Assembly: GCA_003427395.1 (NCBI GenBank) | Contig: BFEA01000461.1 | Location: 813,644-862,670, forward strand | Reading direction: 5' to 3' | DNA length: 49,027 bases | Source of the DNA: Chara braunii | Taxonomy: Eukaryota > Streptophyta > Charophyceae > Charales > Characeae | Part shown: positions 1 to 10,174 of the stretch, piece by piece | Position numbering within the stretch: position 1 is the first letter of the stretch | Layout: each line of letters begins with the position of its first letter | Notes under the pieces: generated by a model | Databases searched by the model: none | Told to the model about the DNA's origin: nothing | The model's input: only the letters and a program-made list of their open reading frames with translations | Made by a program: the position numbers and the translations under genes

Positions 1-11
1 TAAGGAATTGA

Positions 12-50
12 CCCCCATTGCAGTCCGAGTTGCAACGGACTGCATGGGGG
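12..50. repeat. Hairpin with GCAGTCCG arms
   Basis: The arms GCAGTCCG (20-27) and CGGACTGC (36-43) are perfectly complementary around an 8-nt loop. The outer CCCCCA and TGGGGG also pair, with a small bulge. This is the best-formed member of the dispersed palindrome family in the first 2 kb. Confidence 0.75.
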
Positions 51-700
51 GGGGAAAACATATATTCTAGGTGCATCCGAAGCCAATATTGAGCACGGAT
101 GCACTAGAAAATTTAACGCTGCATTTTCTTTTAACATGGGGGAAGATGAGGGGCTCTGGGTGTAGAAAACAGCCATGACTGCAGTCCGAGAAATTACGTA
201 CTGCATAGGGATGCCAAGGCCAAAGGGGAATGGGCTACAGCAAGCCCGAAAGGCTAGAAAGGAGCAATTTCGGCAAGGGGCAAGTAAAGACGGTAAACGA
301 CAACCGTAAGATGAGATCCCACGGCCTAGAAAAATCGGCACACATGGAGAAATGATGGGACCACCAAGGGCAATAGGCCCCAAAAAAATAAAAATGGGAC
401 GCCGTCCGGAATGTTGTCAGGGACCAAATGGGTCCAAATAATAAAAGTCGAAAAACGGGACACGCGCCGGCGGGACCGCCAGCGGGACAAAGAAATGGAG
501 CTAGCGTGTAGGAAAATGGCGGGGACTTAGGATGTCCAAAGGGAACCATGAGCAAACACAAGGAATAATTATGCAAGGAAGCGGCACCATCGAGATCGAG
601 GATCTAGACGGTGGAAAATATTAGCACCACTAGTGGGAGCAAGTGAGAGAGTCATGGGAGAAAGAAAAGTTAAATAAGGATGTTGGGAAGGCTGTCCAGC

Positions 701-720
701 AGTCCGGGATATCTCGGACT
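701..720. repeat. Near-perfect 20-bp palindrome
   Basis: The arms AGTCCG and CGGACT flank a GATATC centre; 18 of 20 positions are self-complementary. It shares its arm with the hairpins near 20 and 1683. Confidence 0.65.
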
Positions 721-1609
721 AGCAAGGCATAAAAAAATAGAGCCTTGAGAGACTCAACATGAGAAAAAGGTTGCCCTTATAAAATCGGAGGAAGAGGGGC
801 TCAAAATTGGGCAAACGGGAGCAAAATGGAGCCCCCTTGGAGCATTGGGGTGTCATTATTGGAATCCGAGATGTAACGGTCATGTAACAGCCATGAACCT
901 GGCCTTGAATGAGGCCCTAGGGCCTAGAAAGAGGGTGCACAACTGTTTGACACTTATCTCAGCAGAAATAAAAGAAAAAGAAAGAAAAATGAGAGAAAAA
1001 AAGAGGGAGAATGAGACAAAAAGGAAGAAAAGAGTGGAGGAGAGTGTGCCGGCCTATTCAGACCTGCACAGTAGGGACTGGCAGGTCCCAACAGTGACCT
1101 CATCCCTCCTAGAATGAGGGAGGGCAATCCGGATTGCACAGTTATGGCCCTTAGGGCCATATCTCAATAAAAATCTGAATTAAAAAGCTGAAAATGAGAG
1201 AAAATGCAAAAAAGAAGTGGCCGGTTTTCTTTTGGGCCATGGATCAAGGATCAGATCTTATGGTAGAGAGGAACTAGCTGTTTTTTGTGGGCCAGCTCAA
1301 AATGGCTAGCTCCGGAATGAGGTGGCAGCCCAAAATGGAAAGAAACAAAAGAGGTCAAAAACCAAAACTGTGCATTTGGCCCAAAAAGAGAGCCAGATGC
1401 ACCAAAAATTGAAAAACTGGACTTAGGGGCTCAAAATTGAAGCAAGGGCTACTAGGGGGTAGCTCGGATTATTGCTGGCCTTGGATCTCAGCCAGATCCA
1501 AGGCTGAAAATGTGCCGCCATATGGAAAAATGCTCCGGCCTACTCATAAGAGACCGAAACTTGAAAAAATCGAGAAAAAGACCCACATGACCTTTTTCTT
1601 TCAAGTATT

Positions 1610-1644
1610 GCTGCCCCTTGGGCATTAGGACCCTAGGGGGCAGC
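1610..1644. repeat. GC-rich inverted repeat
   Basis: GCTGCCCC at the left pairs with GGGGCAGC at the right across a short A/T-containing loop, and the inner TTGGG/CCTAG bases partly continue the stem. The arm differs from that of the GCAGTCCG hairpins. Confidence 0.6.
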
Positions 1645-1682
1645 ATTTGAGCAATCAAAAAGAGGTCAGGGTAGGCCAAGAG

Positions 1683-1715
1683 GCAGTCCGAGTTGGTACC
1701 AACCACTTGGACTGC
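1683..1715. repeat. 33-bp imperfect palindrome, GCAGTCC arms
   Basis: GCAGTCC (1683-1689) and GGACTGC (1709-1715) are the outer arms, and the centre TTGGTACCAA is itself a perfect palindrome. The outer arms match the hairpin near position 20 while the interior is different. Confidence 0.7.
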
Positions 1716-2293
1716 ATGTACTTGGCCAAAATGAGGCCCAGGTACCTCCAGGACCGCCTAGTGAGGGAATTTTGCCTTAGGGTTACCTCGGTTCACCTCA
1801 AGGCTCATGGGGAGGCTCATGGGCTGGCTGGACTGCTAGTTTCAGCCTACATAAGCTGAGGATGCAGTCCGCCGCTCTCACATTTGCATGAGGAGTGCCC
1901 ATGCTGCCCAAGTGAGGTCATAGGAGTACCTTTGCACTTGGAGTAAGAGGGGAAGAGCCCATGCTGGTGGGAGAGCTTAGAGGAGACTAGGAGGTAGTGG
2001 GGAGGACTCCAGAGGATAGTGATGGTGGAAGAGACACTTGGGAGGTGATCCGCCATATCCCTCCTGGGTGTAGGAGAGAAGGAGAAGCTAGAGGAGCCTC
2101 ATTAGCCCTCCTAGAGGGGAGGACTCCATAGCCATAGCTGGGGGAGCTTGTCATAACCATAGAGAAAGCAAGAGAGGAGGAGAGAAGGGTTTGGAGAAGA
2201 AGGGAGTCATAGCCAAGAGGAGGTTGTGCAAGGAGAGGAAGCTTCATCAAGAGGACACCAACATCAAGGAATCAACAAGGTGAGAGGAAGGAA

Positions 2294-2565
2294 GAAACTT
2301 CTTCACCTCCATCTTCTTCTTCTTCTTTCTCTTCTTCTCCTTCTTCCTCTTCTCCTTCTTCTCCTTCTTCCTCTCCTCCTTCTTCTTCTTCTTCTTTCTC
2401 CTCACTCCCTCCTTCTTCTTTCTCTTCTCTCCCCTCTACATCTCCTTCTTCCTTCTCTTCACGTTCATTCTCCTTGTCTTCCTCCCCTTCTTCTCCATAT
2501 CCATCTCCCTCATCTCTCTCCCCTTCTCATCCATTTTCTCTTACTTCACCTTCTCTCTTCCATGG
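2294..2565 (+). repeat. CTT/CCT-rich pyrimidine tract
   Basis: This stretch is almost pure pyrimidine on the + strand, built from degenerate CTT, CTC and CCTT units. It creates a 124-codon Leu/Ser/Pro frame that I regard as a by-product of base composition. It directly precedes the 91-bp satellite. Confidence 0.75.
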
Positions 2566-2616
2566 GCTACGCAAACTCTTCTCTTTCACTTATCCACTAG
2601 GAGGTAGTACTCTGAT

Positions 2617-3899
2617 TCTTTCCTAGATGCTTCTTGATGCAATCTTGGTGATTTGGGAACTTCAAACTTGCGATTTTCACACTCACACTAGTAGGTAGTA
2701 CAGCGCTGCACCCATGGATGCTTCTTGATGCAATCTTGGTGATTTGGGAGCTTCAAATTTGCGATTTTCACACTCATACTAGTAGGTAGTACATCGCTGC
2801 ACCCATGGATGCTTCTTGATGCAATCTTAGTGATTTGGGAGCTTCAAACTTTCGATTTTCACACTCACACTAATAGGTAGTAACCGTTGCACCCATGGAT
2901 GCTTCTTGATGCAATCTTGGTGATTTGGGAGCTTCAAACTTGTGATTTTCATACTCACACTAGTAGGTAGTGTAGCGCTTCAGACATAGATGCTTCTTGA
3001 TGCAATCTTGGTGATTTGAGAGCTTCAAACTTGCGATTTTCACACTCACACTAGTAGGTAGTATAGCGTTGCACCCATGGATGCTTCTTGATGCAATCTT
3101 GGTGATTTGCGCTCTCCAAACTTGTGATTTTCACACTCACACTAGTAGGTAGTGTAGCGCTTCACGCATGGATGCTTCTTGATACAATCTTGGTGATTTG
3201 GGCTCTCCAAACTTGTGTTTTTCACACTCACACTAGTAGGTAGTGTAGTGCTTCACCCATAAGTGATCCATGGTGCAATCTTGGTGATATGGGCTCTCCA
3301 AACTTGTGATTTTCCCACGCACACTAGTAGGTAGTGTAGCGCTTCACACATAGATGCTTCTTGATGCAATCTTGCTGATTTGGGAGCTTCAAACTTGCGA
3401 TTTTCACACTCACACTAGTAGGAAGTATAGTTCTGCACCTATGGATGCTTCTTGATGCAATCTTGGTGATTTTGACTCTCCAAACTTGTGATTTTCACAC
3501 TCACACTAGTATGTTGTACAGCGCTTCACACATGGATGCTTCTTGATGCAATCTTGGTGATTTGGGCTCTCCAAACTTATGTTTTTCACACTCACACTAG
3601 TAGGTAGTGTAGCGCTTCACACATGGATGCTTCTTGATGCAATCTTGGTGATTTAGGCTCTCCAAACTTGTGATTTTCACACTCACACTAGTAGGTAGTG
3701 TAACGCTTCACACATAGATGCTTCTTGATGCAATCTTGGTGATTTGGGAGCTTCCAACTTGCGATTTTCACACTCCCACTAGTAGGTAGTACAACGCTGC
3801 ACCCATGGATGCTTCTCGATGCAATCTTGGTGATTTGGGCTTTCCAAACTTGTGTTTTTCACACTCACACGAGTAGGTAGTATAACGTTTCTTTCATAG
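2617..3899 (+). repeat. Satellite array, 91-bp unit, ~14 copies
   Basis: A unit beginning GATGCTTCTTGATGCAATC recurs at 2626, 2717, 2808, 2898, 2989, 3080, 3171, 3353, 3444, 3535, 3626, 3717 and 3808, so the spacing is 91 bp with one 90 and one degenerate unit in the 182-bp interval. Each unit carries ACTAGTAGGTAGT and usually CACCCATG. Two sub-variants alternate (GGGAGCTTCAAACTTGC and GGGCTCTCCAAACTTGT). Units after 3889 degrade and merge into the next array. There is no coding potential. Confidence 0.95.
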
Positions 3900-3959
3900 A
3901 TGACCTTTTATTCAACTTTGGTGATCTTGCCCACTTAGACTCTTGTTTTCACTTATGTA

Positions 3960-5560
3960 ATAGCATGTGATGTTCTGGTTGATCTTCTCTTCATATGCAA
4001 GTGCTTCCCATCTAGTCTAGCATCTCCTTATCTTGTTCATACTTAGTGTGATGTTGCGGTTGATCTTCCCTTCACATGCATGTGCTTTTCTTTAGTCTAA
4101 TCACTCATTGTCATGCTCGCACTTAGTGCGATGTTCCGGTCGATCTTCCCTTGATATGCAAGTGCTTTCCATTTAGTCTAGCATCTCTTTGTCTTATTCA
4201 CACCTAGTGTGATGTTCCGGGTGATCTTCCCTTCACATGCATGTGTTTTTCATTAGTCTTGTCACTCATTGTAATGTTCATACTTGGTGTGATGTTCCGG
4301 TTGATCTTCCCTTCACATGCATGTGCTTTTCATTAGTCTAATCACTCATTGTCATGTTCATACTTAGTGTGATGTTCCGGTTCATCTTCCCTTCATAGGC
4401 AAGTGCTTTCCATCTTGTCTAGCATCCTTTTGTCTTGTTCATACTTAGTGTGATGTTCTGGATGATCTTCCCTTCACATGCATATGTTTTTCATTAGTCT
4501 AGTCACTCATTGTAATGTTCATACTTGGTGTGATGTTCCGGTTGATCTCCCCTTCACATGCATGTACTTTTCATAAGTCTAATCACTCATTGTCATGTTC
4601 ATACTCAGTGTGATGTTCCGATTGATCTTCCCTTTATAGGCAAGTGTTTTCCATCTAGTCTAACATCTCTTTGTCTTGTTCATACTTAGTGTGATGTTCC
4701 GGGTGATCTTCCCTTCACATGCATGTATTTTTGGTTAGTCTGGTCGCTCATTGTAATGTTCGTACTTGGTGTGATGTTCCGGTTGATCTTCCCTTCACAT
4801 GCATGTGTTTTTCATTAATCTAGTCACTCATTATCATGTTAATACCTAGTGTGATCTTCCGGATGATCTCTCCCTTCATGTGCATGTGCTTTTCGCTAGT
4901 CTAGCATCTCTTTGTCTTGTTCATACTTAGTGTGATGTTCCGGATGATCTTCCCTTCACATGCATGTGTTTTTCATCAGTCTAGTCATTCATTGTAATGT
5001 TCATACTTGGTGTGATGTTCCGGTTGATCTCCCCTTCACATGCAAGTGTTTTTCATTAGTCTGATTACTCATTGTCATGTTCATACTTAGTGTGATGTTT
5101 CGGTTGATCTTCCCTTCATAGGCAAGTGTTTTTCATCTAGTATAGCATCTCTTTGTCTTGTTCATACTTAGTGTGATGTTCCGGATGATCTTCCCTTCAC
5201 ATGCATGTGCTTTTCATTAGTCTAGTCGTTCATTGTAATGTTCGTACTTGGTGTGATCTTTCGGTTGATCTTCCCTTCACATGCATGTGGTTTTCATTAG
5301 TCTAGTCACTCATTATCATGTTCTTACCAAGTGGGATTTCCGGATGATCTCTCCCTTCATGTGCATGTGCTTTTTGCTAATCTAGCATCTCTTTGTCTTG
5401 TTCATACTTAGTGTGATGTTCCGGTTGATCTTCCCTTCACATGCATGTGCTCTCCACTAGTCTAGTCACTCATTGTCATGTTCATCCTCAGTGTAATGAT
5501 CCGGATGATTTTCCCTTCATATGCATGTGCTTTTCATTAGTCTAGTTTCCCATTATCAAG
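3960..5560 (+). repeat. Satellite array, ~80-bp unit with 241-bp higher-order period
   Basis: GATGTTCCGG followed by TTGATCTTCCCTTCA recurs every 80 or 81 bp (for example 4131, 4212, 4292, 4372, 4453, 4533, 4613, 4694, 4774). The variant GGCAAGTG appears near 4156, 4397, 4638 and 5120, that is every 241 bp or twice that, so three monomers (81+80+80) form a higher-order unit. Members of a set differ at fixed places, such as AGCATCTCTTTGTCTTG against ATCACTCATTGTCATG. Confidence 0.92.
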
Positions 5561-7925
5561 TTAATGTTTCAGATCTTTACCTTGTTGATCTGTACTCATT
5601 GTGCATGTGCTTTCCACTAGTCTAATCCTTCAATGTCAAGTTTATGTTCCGGATCTTTTACTTTGTTGAACTCTTTTCCTTTGTGCATGTGCTCCAACTA
5701 GTCTAGTCCCTAATTGTCAAATTCATATTCCGGATTTTTACCTTGTTGATCTCTACCCCTTGTGCATGTGCTTTCCATTAGTCTAGTCTCTCATTGTCAA
5801 GTTCATATTCCGGATCTTCATCTTGTTGATCTCTACTCATTGTGCGTGTGCTTTCCATTAGCCTTGTCTCCCATTGTCAAGTTCATGTTCTGAATCTTTA
5901 CCTTGTTGATCTGTACTCATTGTGCATGTGTTTTCCATTAGTCTAGTCTTTCATTGTCAAGTTCATATTCTGGATCTTTACCTTGTTGATCTCTACCGCT
6001 TGTGCATATGCTTTCCACTAGTTTAATCCTTCATTGTCAAGTTCATGTTCCGGATCTTTTACTTTGTTGAACTCTTCTCCTTTGTGCATGTGCTCCCACT
6101 AGTTTAGTCCCTAATTGTCAAGTTGATATTTCGGATTTTTACCTGGTTGATCTCTACCCCTTGTGCATGTGCTTTTCATTAGTCTATTCTCTCATCGTCA
6201 AGTTCATGTTCCGGATCCTTACCTTGTTGATCTCTACTCTGTGCGTGAGCTTTTTATTAGTCAAGTCTCTCATTGTTAAGTTCATGTTCTGAATCTTTAC
6301 CTTGTTGATCTCTACTCATTGTGCATGTGCTTTCCATTAGTCTAGTCTCCCATTGTCAAGTTCATATTCCGGATCTTTACCTTGTTGATCTCTATTCCTT
6401 GTGCATGTGCTTTTCATTAGTCTAGTTTCCCATTGTCAAGTTCATGTTCCGGATCTTTACCTTGTTGATCATTACTCATTGTGCGTGTGCTTTCCATTAG
6501 TCTTGTCTCCCATTGTCAAGTTCATGTTCCGGATCTTTACCTTGTTGATCTCTACTCATTGTGCATGTGTTTTTCATTAGTCTAGTCTCCCTTTGTGAAG
6601 TTCATGTTTCGGATCTTTACCTTGTTAATCTCTACCCATTGTGCATGTGCTTTCCATTAGTCTAGTCTTCCATTGTCAAGTTCATGTTCTGGATATTTTA
6701 CTTAGTTGAGCTCTTCTCCTTTGTGCATGTGCTTCCACTAGTCTAGTCTCCCATTGTCAAGTTCATATTTCGGACCTTTGCTTAGCTAGTCTCTTCTTCT
6801 TGTGCATGTACTTTCCACTAGTCTAGTCTCTCATTGTCAAGATTATGTTTGATGTGGTGTTCCGGATCCTCACCTTATTAATCACTTCTCCTTGTGCATG
6901 TGCCACCACTAGTCTAGCCTCTCTTTGTCAAAGTTCATATTCCGGATCTTTACTTAGTTAGTCTCTTCTTTTTGTGCATGTGCTTTCCACTAGTCTAATT
7001 CTTCATTGTCAAGTTCATGTTCTAGATTTTTTACTTTGTTGAACTCTTCTCCTTTGTGTATGTGCTTCCACTAGTCTAATCTCTCATTGTCAAGTTCATG
7101 TTCTGGATCTTTTACTTAGTTGAGCTCTTCTCCTTTGTGCATGTGTTTCCACTGGTCTAGTCTCCCATTTTCAAGGTCATGTTCCGGACCTTTGCTTAGC
7201 TAGTCTCTTCTCCTTGTGCATGTATTTTCCACTAGTCTAGTCTCTCATTGTCAAGTTTATGTTTGATGTGGTGTTCCGGATCCTCACCTTGTTGATCACT
7301 TCTCCTTGTGCATGTGCTTCCACTAGTCTAGCCTCTCTTTGTCAAAGTTCATGTTCCGGATCTTTACTTAGTTAGTCTCTTCTCTTTGTGCATGTGCTTT
7401 CCACTAGTCCAATCCTTCATTGTCAAGTTCATGTTCCGGATCTCTTACTTTGTTGAACTCTTCTCCTTTGTGCATGTGCTTCCTCTAGTCTAATCTCTCA
7501 TTGTCAAGTTCATGTTTCGGATCTTTTACTTAGTTGAGCTCTTCTCTTTTGTGCATGTGTTTCCACTGGTCTAGTCTCCCATTGTCAAGGTCATGTTCCG
7601 GACCTTTGCTTAGCTAGTCTCTTCTCCTTGTGCATGTACTTTCCACTAGTCTTGTCTCTCATTGTCAAGTTTATGTTTGATGTGGTGTTCCGGATCCTTT
7701 CCTTGTTGATCACTTTTCCTTGTGCATGTGCTTCCACTAGTCTAGCCTCTCTTTGTCAAAGTCCATGTTCCAGATCTTTACTTAGTTAGTCTCTTCTCTT
7801 TGTGCATGCGTTTTTCGCAAGTCTAATCTCTCTTTGTCAGTTTCATGTTTGATGAGATATTCCGGACCTTTTCTTAGTTGGTCTCTTCTCTTTGAGTATG
7901 TGTTTTCCATTTATCTAGCTTCTCA
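5560..7925 (+). repeat. Satellite array, ~80-bp unit, 414-bp higher-order period at its end
   Basis: Related monomers continue here with the core CCGGATCTTTACCTTGTTG; the GGATCTTTAC positions 6371, 6451, 6531 and 6611 show an exact 80-bp period. From about 6840 the block is organised in longer units: the insert GATGTGGTGTTCCGGA begins at 6851, 7265 and 7679, exactly 414 bp apart, with about five monomers between. The array ends near 7925. Confidence 0.92.
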
Positions 7926-8036
7926 TTGTCATGTTATTCCAAAATATACTAATTCAATCTGTCGCTGTAGGACGGGTGATCGACGTTTGGTTGCTGTTAC
8001 GGGGAGCTGAATTGATTAGGAGTTCTTCTGTCTCCT

Positions 8037-8045
8037 CTCTCTCTN

Positions 8046-8087
<42 letters not shown>

Positions 8088-8270
8088 CCCCTTCCTTTTT
8101 CTCTCCTCATCTCGCTCTCCCCCTCTCCTTTTCCCTCTCCCCCCTTTCCCCCCTTCCTTCTCTAGACCCCTCTTTCGCCCTCCCCTTTATTACCTTGCCT
8201 TCTCTCTCCCACTCTCTCTCTCCCTCTCTCGTTCCCTCACTTGGCATAAGACTAACCCTTCTCCCCTCAC
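8037..8270 (+). repeat. (CT)n microsatellite and pyrimidine tract
   Basis: A (CT)n run of about 55 bases (one N at 8045) is followed by about 180 bases of C/T-rich sequence with few purines. The long frame across it, rich in Ser, Leu and Pro, is composition-driven. Confidence 0.85.
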
Positions 8271-8280
8271 TTGGAAAACA

Positions 8281-8930
8281 TTGCCAGGGTACGGACGGTG
8301 ACCGAAATCAGACCTCACTTGGTGGAGAAAGAGGACAAGGGGGGGATAGCCGGTCCTTTGTGCCACCAAGAAGGCAAAAGAAAGGACGTTTGAAAAGGTG
8401 GGAGAAAGGCGGGATCCGGAAGGAAGCATAAGTTGAAAGAGAGGTCAGTTTGACTAAACCATTTCCCTAACTGCATGACTATGAGAAGAGAATGGGCTGA
8501 TTGAGCATCAAGAGGGAACAAAGAGCAGCCAAAGAATTCGAAAAGATAGGCATCTGGGAAGGGCTATGTGTTGACCCCCAACAGGGGATTGTATGGATTC
8601 TTTTGCTTGTGTGGGATTGTGCTGGTGAGTGGTGGCTAGAAATGCCTTGAGCGGGATAGGGGGCGAGAGAAACTTGGCACCAAGACTGAAAGGGAAGAGG
8701 GACAAAGGGGGCTATGGGACCCTTGACATAGAACCAACCCATGGGAATGAATATTGCGCGTGAGGACTTGAAGTGGAAATGAGAGTGCAATCATACCAAG
8801 GAAATTGTAATGTTATGAGTGCATGCATATGAGGACCCCGAAAGGACTAAGGGGCCTACTTCAATGAGGAAAACAGCAAATTGTGAGACCGAAGGATGCG
8901 TAGAGGCGAGAGGGAGGACGGCTCCGCCAC
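8281..8930. other. Unassigned spacer
   Basis: Moderately GC-rich unique-looking sequence between the pyrimidine tract and the first LTR-like remnants. Open frames are short and resemble nothing I know. No inverted termini, tandem repeat or RNA signature is visible. Confidence 0.4.
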
Positions 8931-8939
8931 ACCCCGATG

Positions 8940-9640
8940 ACGCCATATAGTCACATTGCTTAGGGAAATGGTGTGTGGCCGCGTGACCCTACCGAACCCG
9001 AAATGTAGGTCTTATACATCCAGCATAACCGGCCTCTTTGCCTCAAGTGCAACTACAAACCCCAGCCCTGACCGCGCCCTGTTCCCAACAGCGGTGTGAT
9101 AGCGGACTTTCGCCAACATCCCAAACACGCGGGCCCATCAAACGAGGCACGTACTCAAGGTCCCCGACTGTTGGGACGACCTTAAAGTCCGACGTCGCAT
9201 CCAGGTCAACGACAAGCCGAAGCATAACAAGAAAATAAATAGAAATACGACGCTAAAATGAATTATTTAGAAAATGTCACCGCTGATCGGTCGCCGCCGA
9301 CAGCAAAAACCAAGGGGGATAGCCCCGCCGAGCCCTCGACCTCTTCGGTCGCCTCGCGCTACTCCAATGTTCCCGTGTCGTCGCCTCTCGATCTCAATCC
9401 GTGAATTTCCCTCATGAAAGTCCGATGCTATAATAGATTGTTTGGGCCCAAGGTTGAGTCTAATTTTGACGGACACCTACATAAATGAATATTGTGCGAC
9501 GCGCAGACCTACCGAATCGCTTTCAGAACCACCCTATTGTCGATGTCGTCCTCCGCACGTAGGCACGAGTTACTGGTAAGCGCACCAGTCAAACAACAAA
9601 AATCTTTTCAGTTCTAGTTTAATCAAAAATTAAAAATTTG
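8940..9640 (+). mobile_element. Divergent LTR-like remnant (same family as the giant LTRs)
   Basis: The part 9290-9640 aligns by eye, on the same strand, with 17350-17660 inside the 11431-18300 LTR. Shared blocks are AACCAAGGG, CCCTCGACCTC against CCCTCAACTCC, CTCATGAAAGTCCG, GGCCCAAGGTTG, GTCTAATTTTGACGGA, TATTGTCGATGTCGTCC and CGCACGTA. The part before 9290 is only loosely similar. It is far more diverged than the two giant LTRs are from each other, so it is an older or different member of the family. Beyond 9640 the similarity fades. Confidence 0.55.
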
Positions 9641-9868
9641 GCCGGCGCCCACGCCGGCCCTTCAGTCATCAAAGATAAAAAGAAATCACGCGTTGTAGCG
9701 CCAAACCCCGGCAGACTTTCGAGCCTTAGTCGACCCCAGTGCGGGTCCCAGTTGGCTCGGCCCACCCTCACTCATGCTCAGGCCGCGGGCCATTCGTCTC
9801 AAGGTCACCCCCACCTAGTGCTTTGAGATGGATGGGGCTGGGTCATCGCGCGAGAGAGCTTTGGCATT

Positions 9869-9940
9869 GGGGATGTAGCTCAGCCCTCACGCCGGGTGGT
9901 AGTCTCGCTGGCCGTTCCGCAACGCTGATTTTTTTTTTTT
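9869..9940 (+). other. tRNA-Ala-like 5' segment followed by a T run
   Basis: GGGGATGTAGCTCA matches the start of plant nuclear tRNA-Ala, including box A. After a short unrelated piece comes TGGTAG, then weak sequence and a run of more than ten T residues (9930-9940) that would stop RNA polymerase III. I cannot find a good box B or a cloverleaf, so this is at most a decayed tRNA-derived SINE head. It abuts the inverted LTR end at 9945. Chance similarity is possible. Confidence 0.25.
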
Positions 9941-9944
9941 CTAC

Positions 9945-10171
9945 GCCCACCGAAGGGAGGTGACAACTCTCGTAAGGTGGAGGTAATTTGTGCCTCACTT
10001 AGACCCTATCCTGTCGTAGGGGCTCGCGAGAGATATGGCTGGCGCACTCGGGCGGAGCGGCTTGCTGAAGCTCCATGTATATTCGCGACGAGGATTTCGA
10101 CCGACTCCTGCGTGACGCGGCCGGGAGGGTCCCGCGCTGCCCTGTGCGGTGCCGGACCGATGTGCTCGACA
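9945..10171 (-). mobile_element. Inverted LTR terminal fragment
   Basis: Read on the - strand from 10171, this begins TGTCGAGCACATCGGTCC and follows the start of the 11431 LTR (TGTCGAGCGCATCGGTCC) through the block CTCGCGAGCCCCTACGA to CTTCGGTGGGCGTA, equal to about 11431-11655. It therefore lies head to head with that LTR, with the chromovirus fragment 10175-11430 between them. Its outer edge at 10171 cuts the chromovirus RNase H sequence, so it looks like the end of a second, opposite insertion into the same host element. The rest of that second element is missing or scrambled. Confidence 0.75.
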
Positions 10172-10174
10172 GTG

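Larger units (their letters stand above)
1..2225. other. Noncoding, palindrome-rich segment
   Basis: No coding region is convincing here; open frames are short, basic or Lys/Glu runs that lie in purine-rich sequence. What stands out is a set of short palindromes, several sharing the arm GCAGTCCG or its core AGTCCG (around 20, 181, 701, 1683; a lone arm at 1863). Other palindromes are at 912-925, 1144-1160 and 1610-1644. The segment leads straight into the pyrimidine tract and satellite block that follow. I see no RNA gene or transposon ends. Confidence 0.5.

Noticed and set aside
845-1160. Small frames on both strands in the first kilobase
   Set aside because: They are Lys/Glu or Ser/Phe runs across an A/G-rich stretch, with no conserved feature.
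2226-2600. 124-codon Leu-rich frame
   Set aside because: It is a translation of a CTT/CCT tract and would be open whatever the selection; no domain or second exon.
2617-7925. CRISPR-like array of repeats and spacers
   Set aside because: Units are contiguous related monomers of 80-91 bp with no distinct spacers, in a eukaryotic setting with no cas genes.
7931-8431. 166-codon frame
   Set aside because: Its middle is (CT)n microsatellite and pyrimidine tract, with an N inside.
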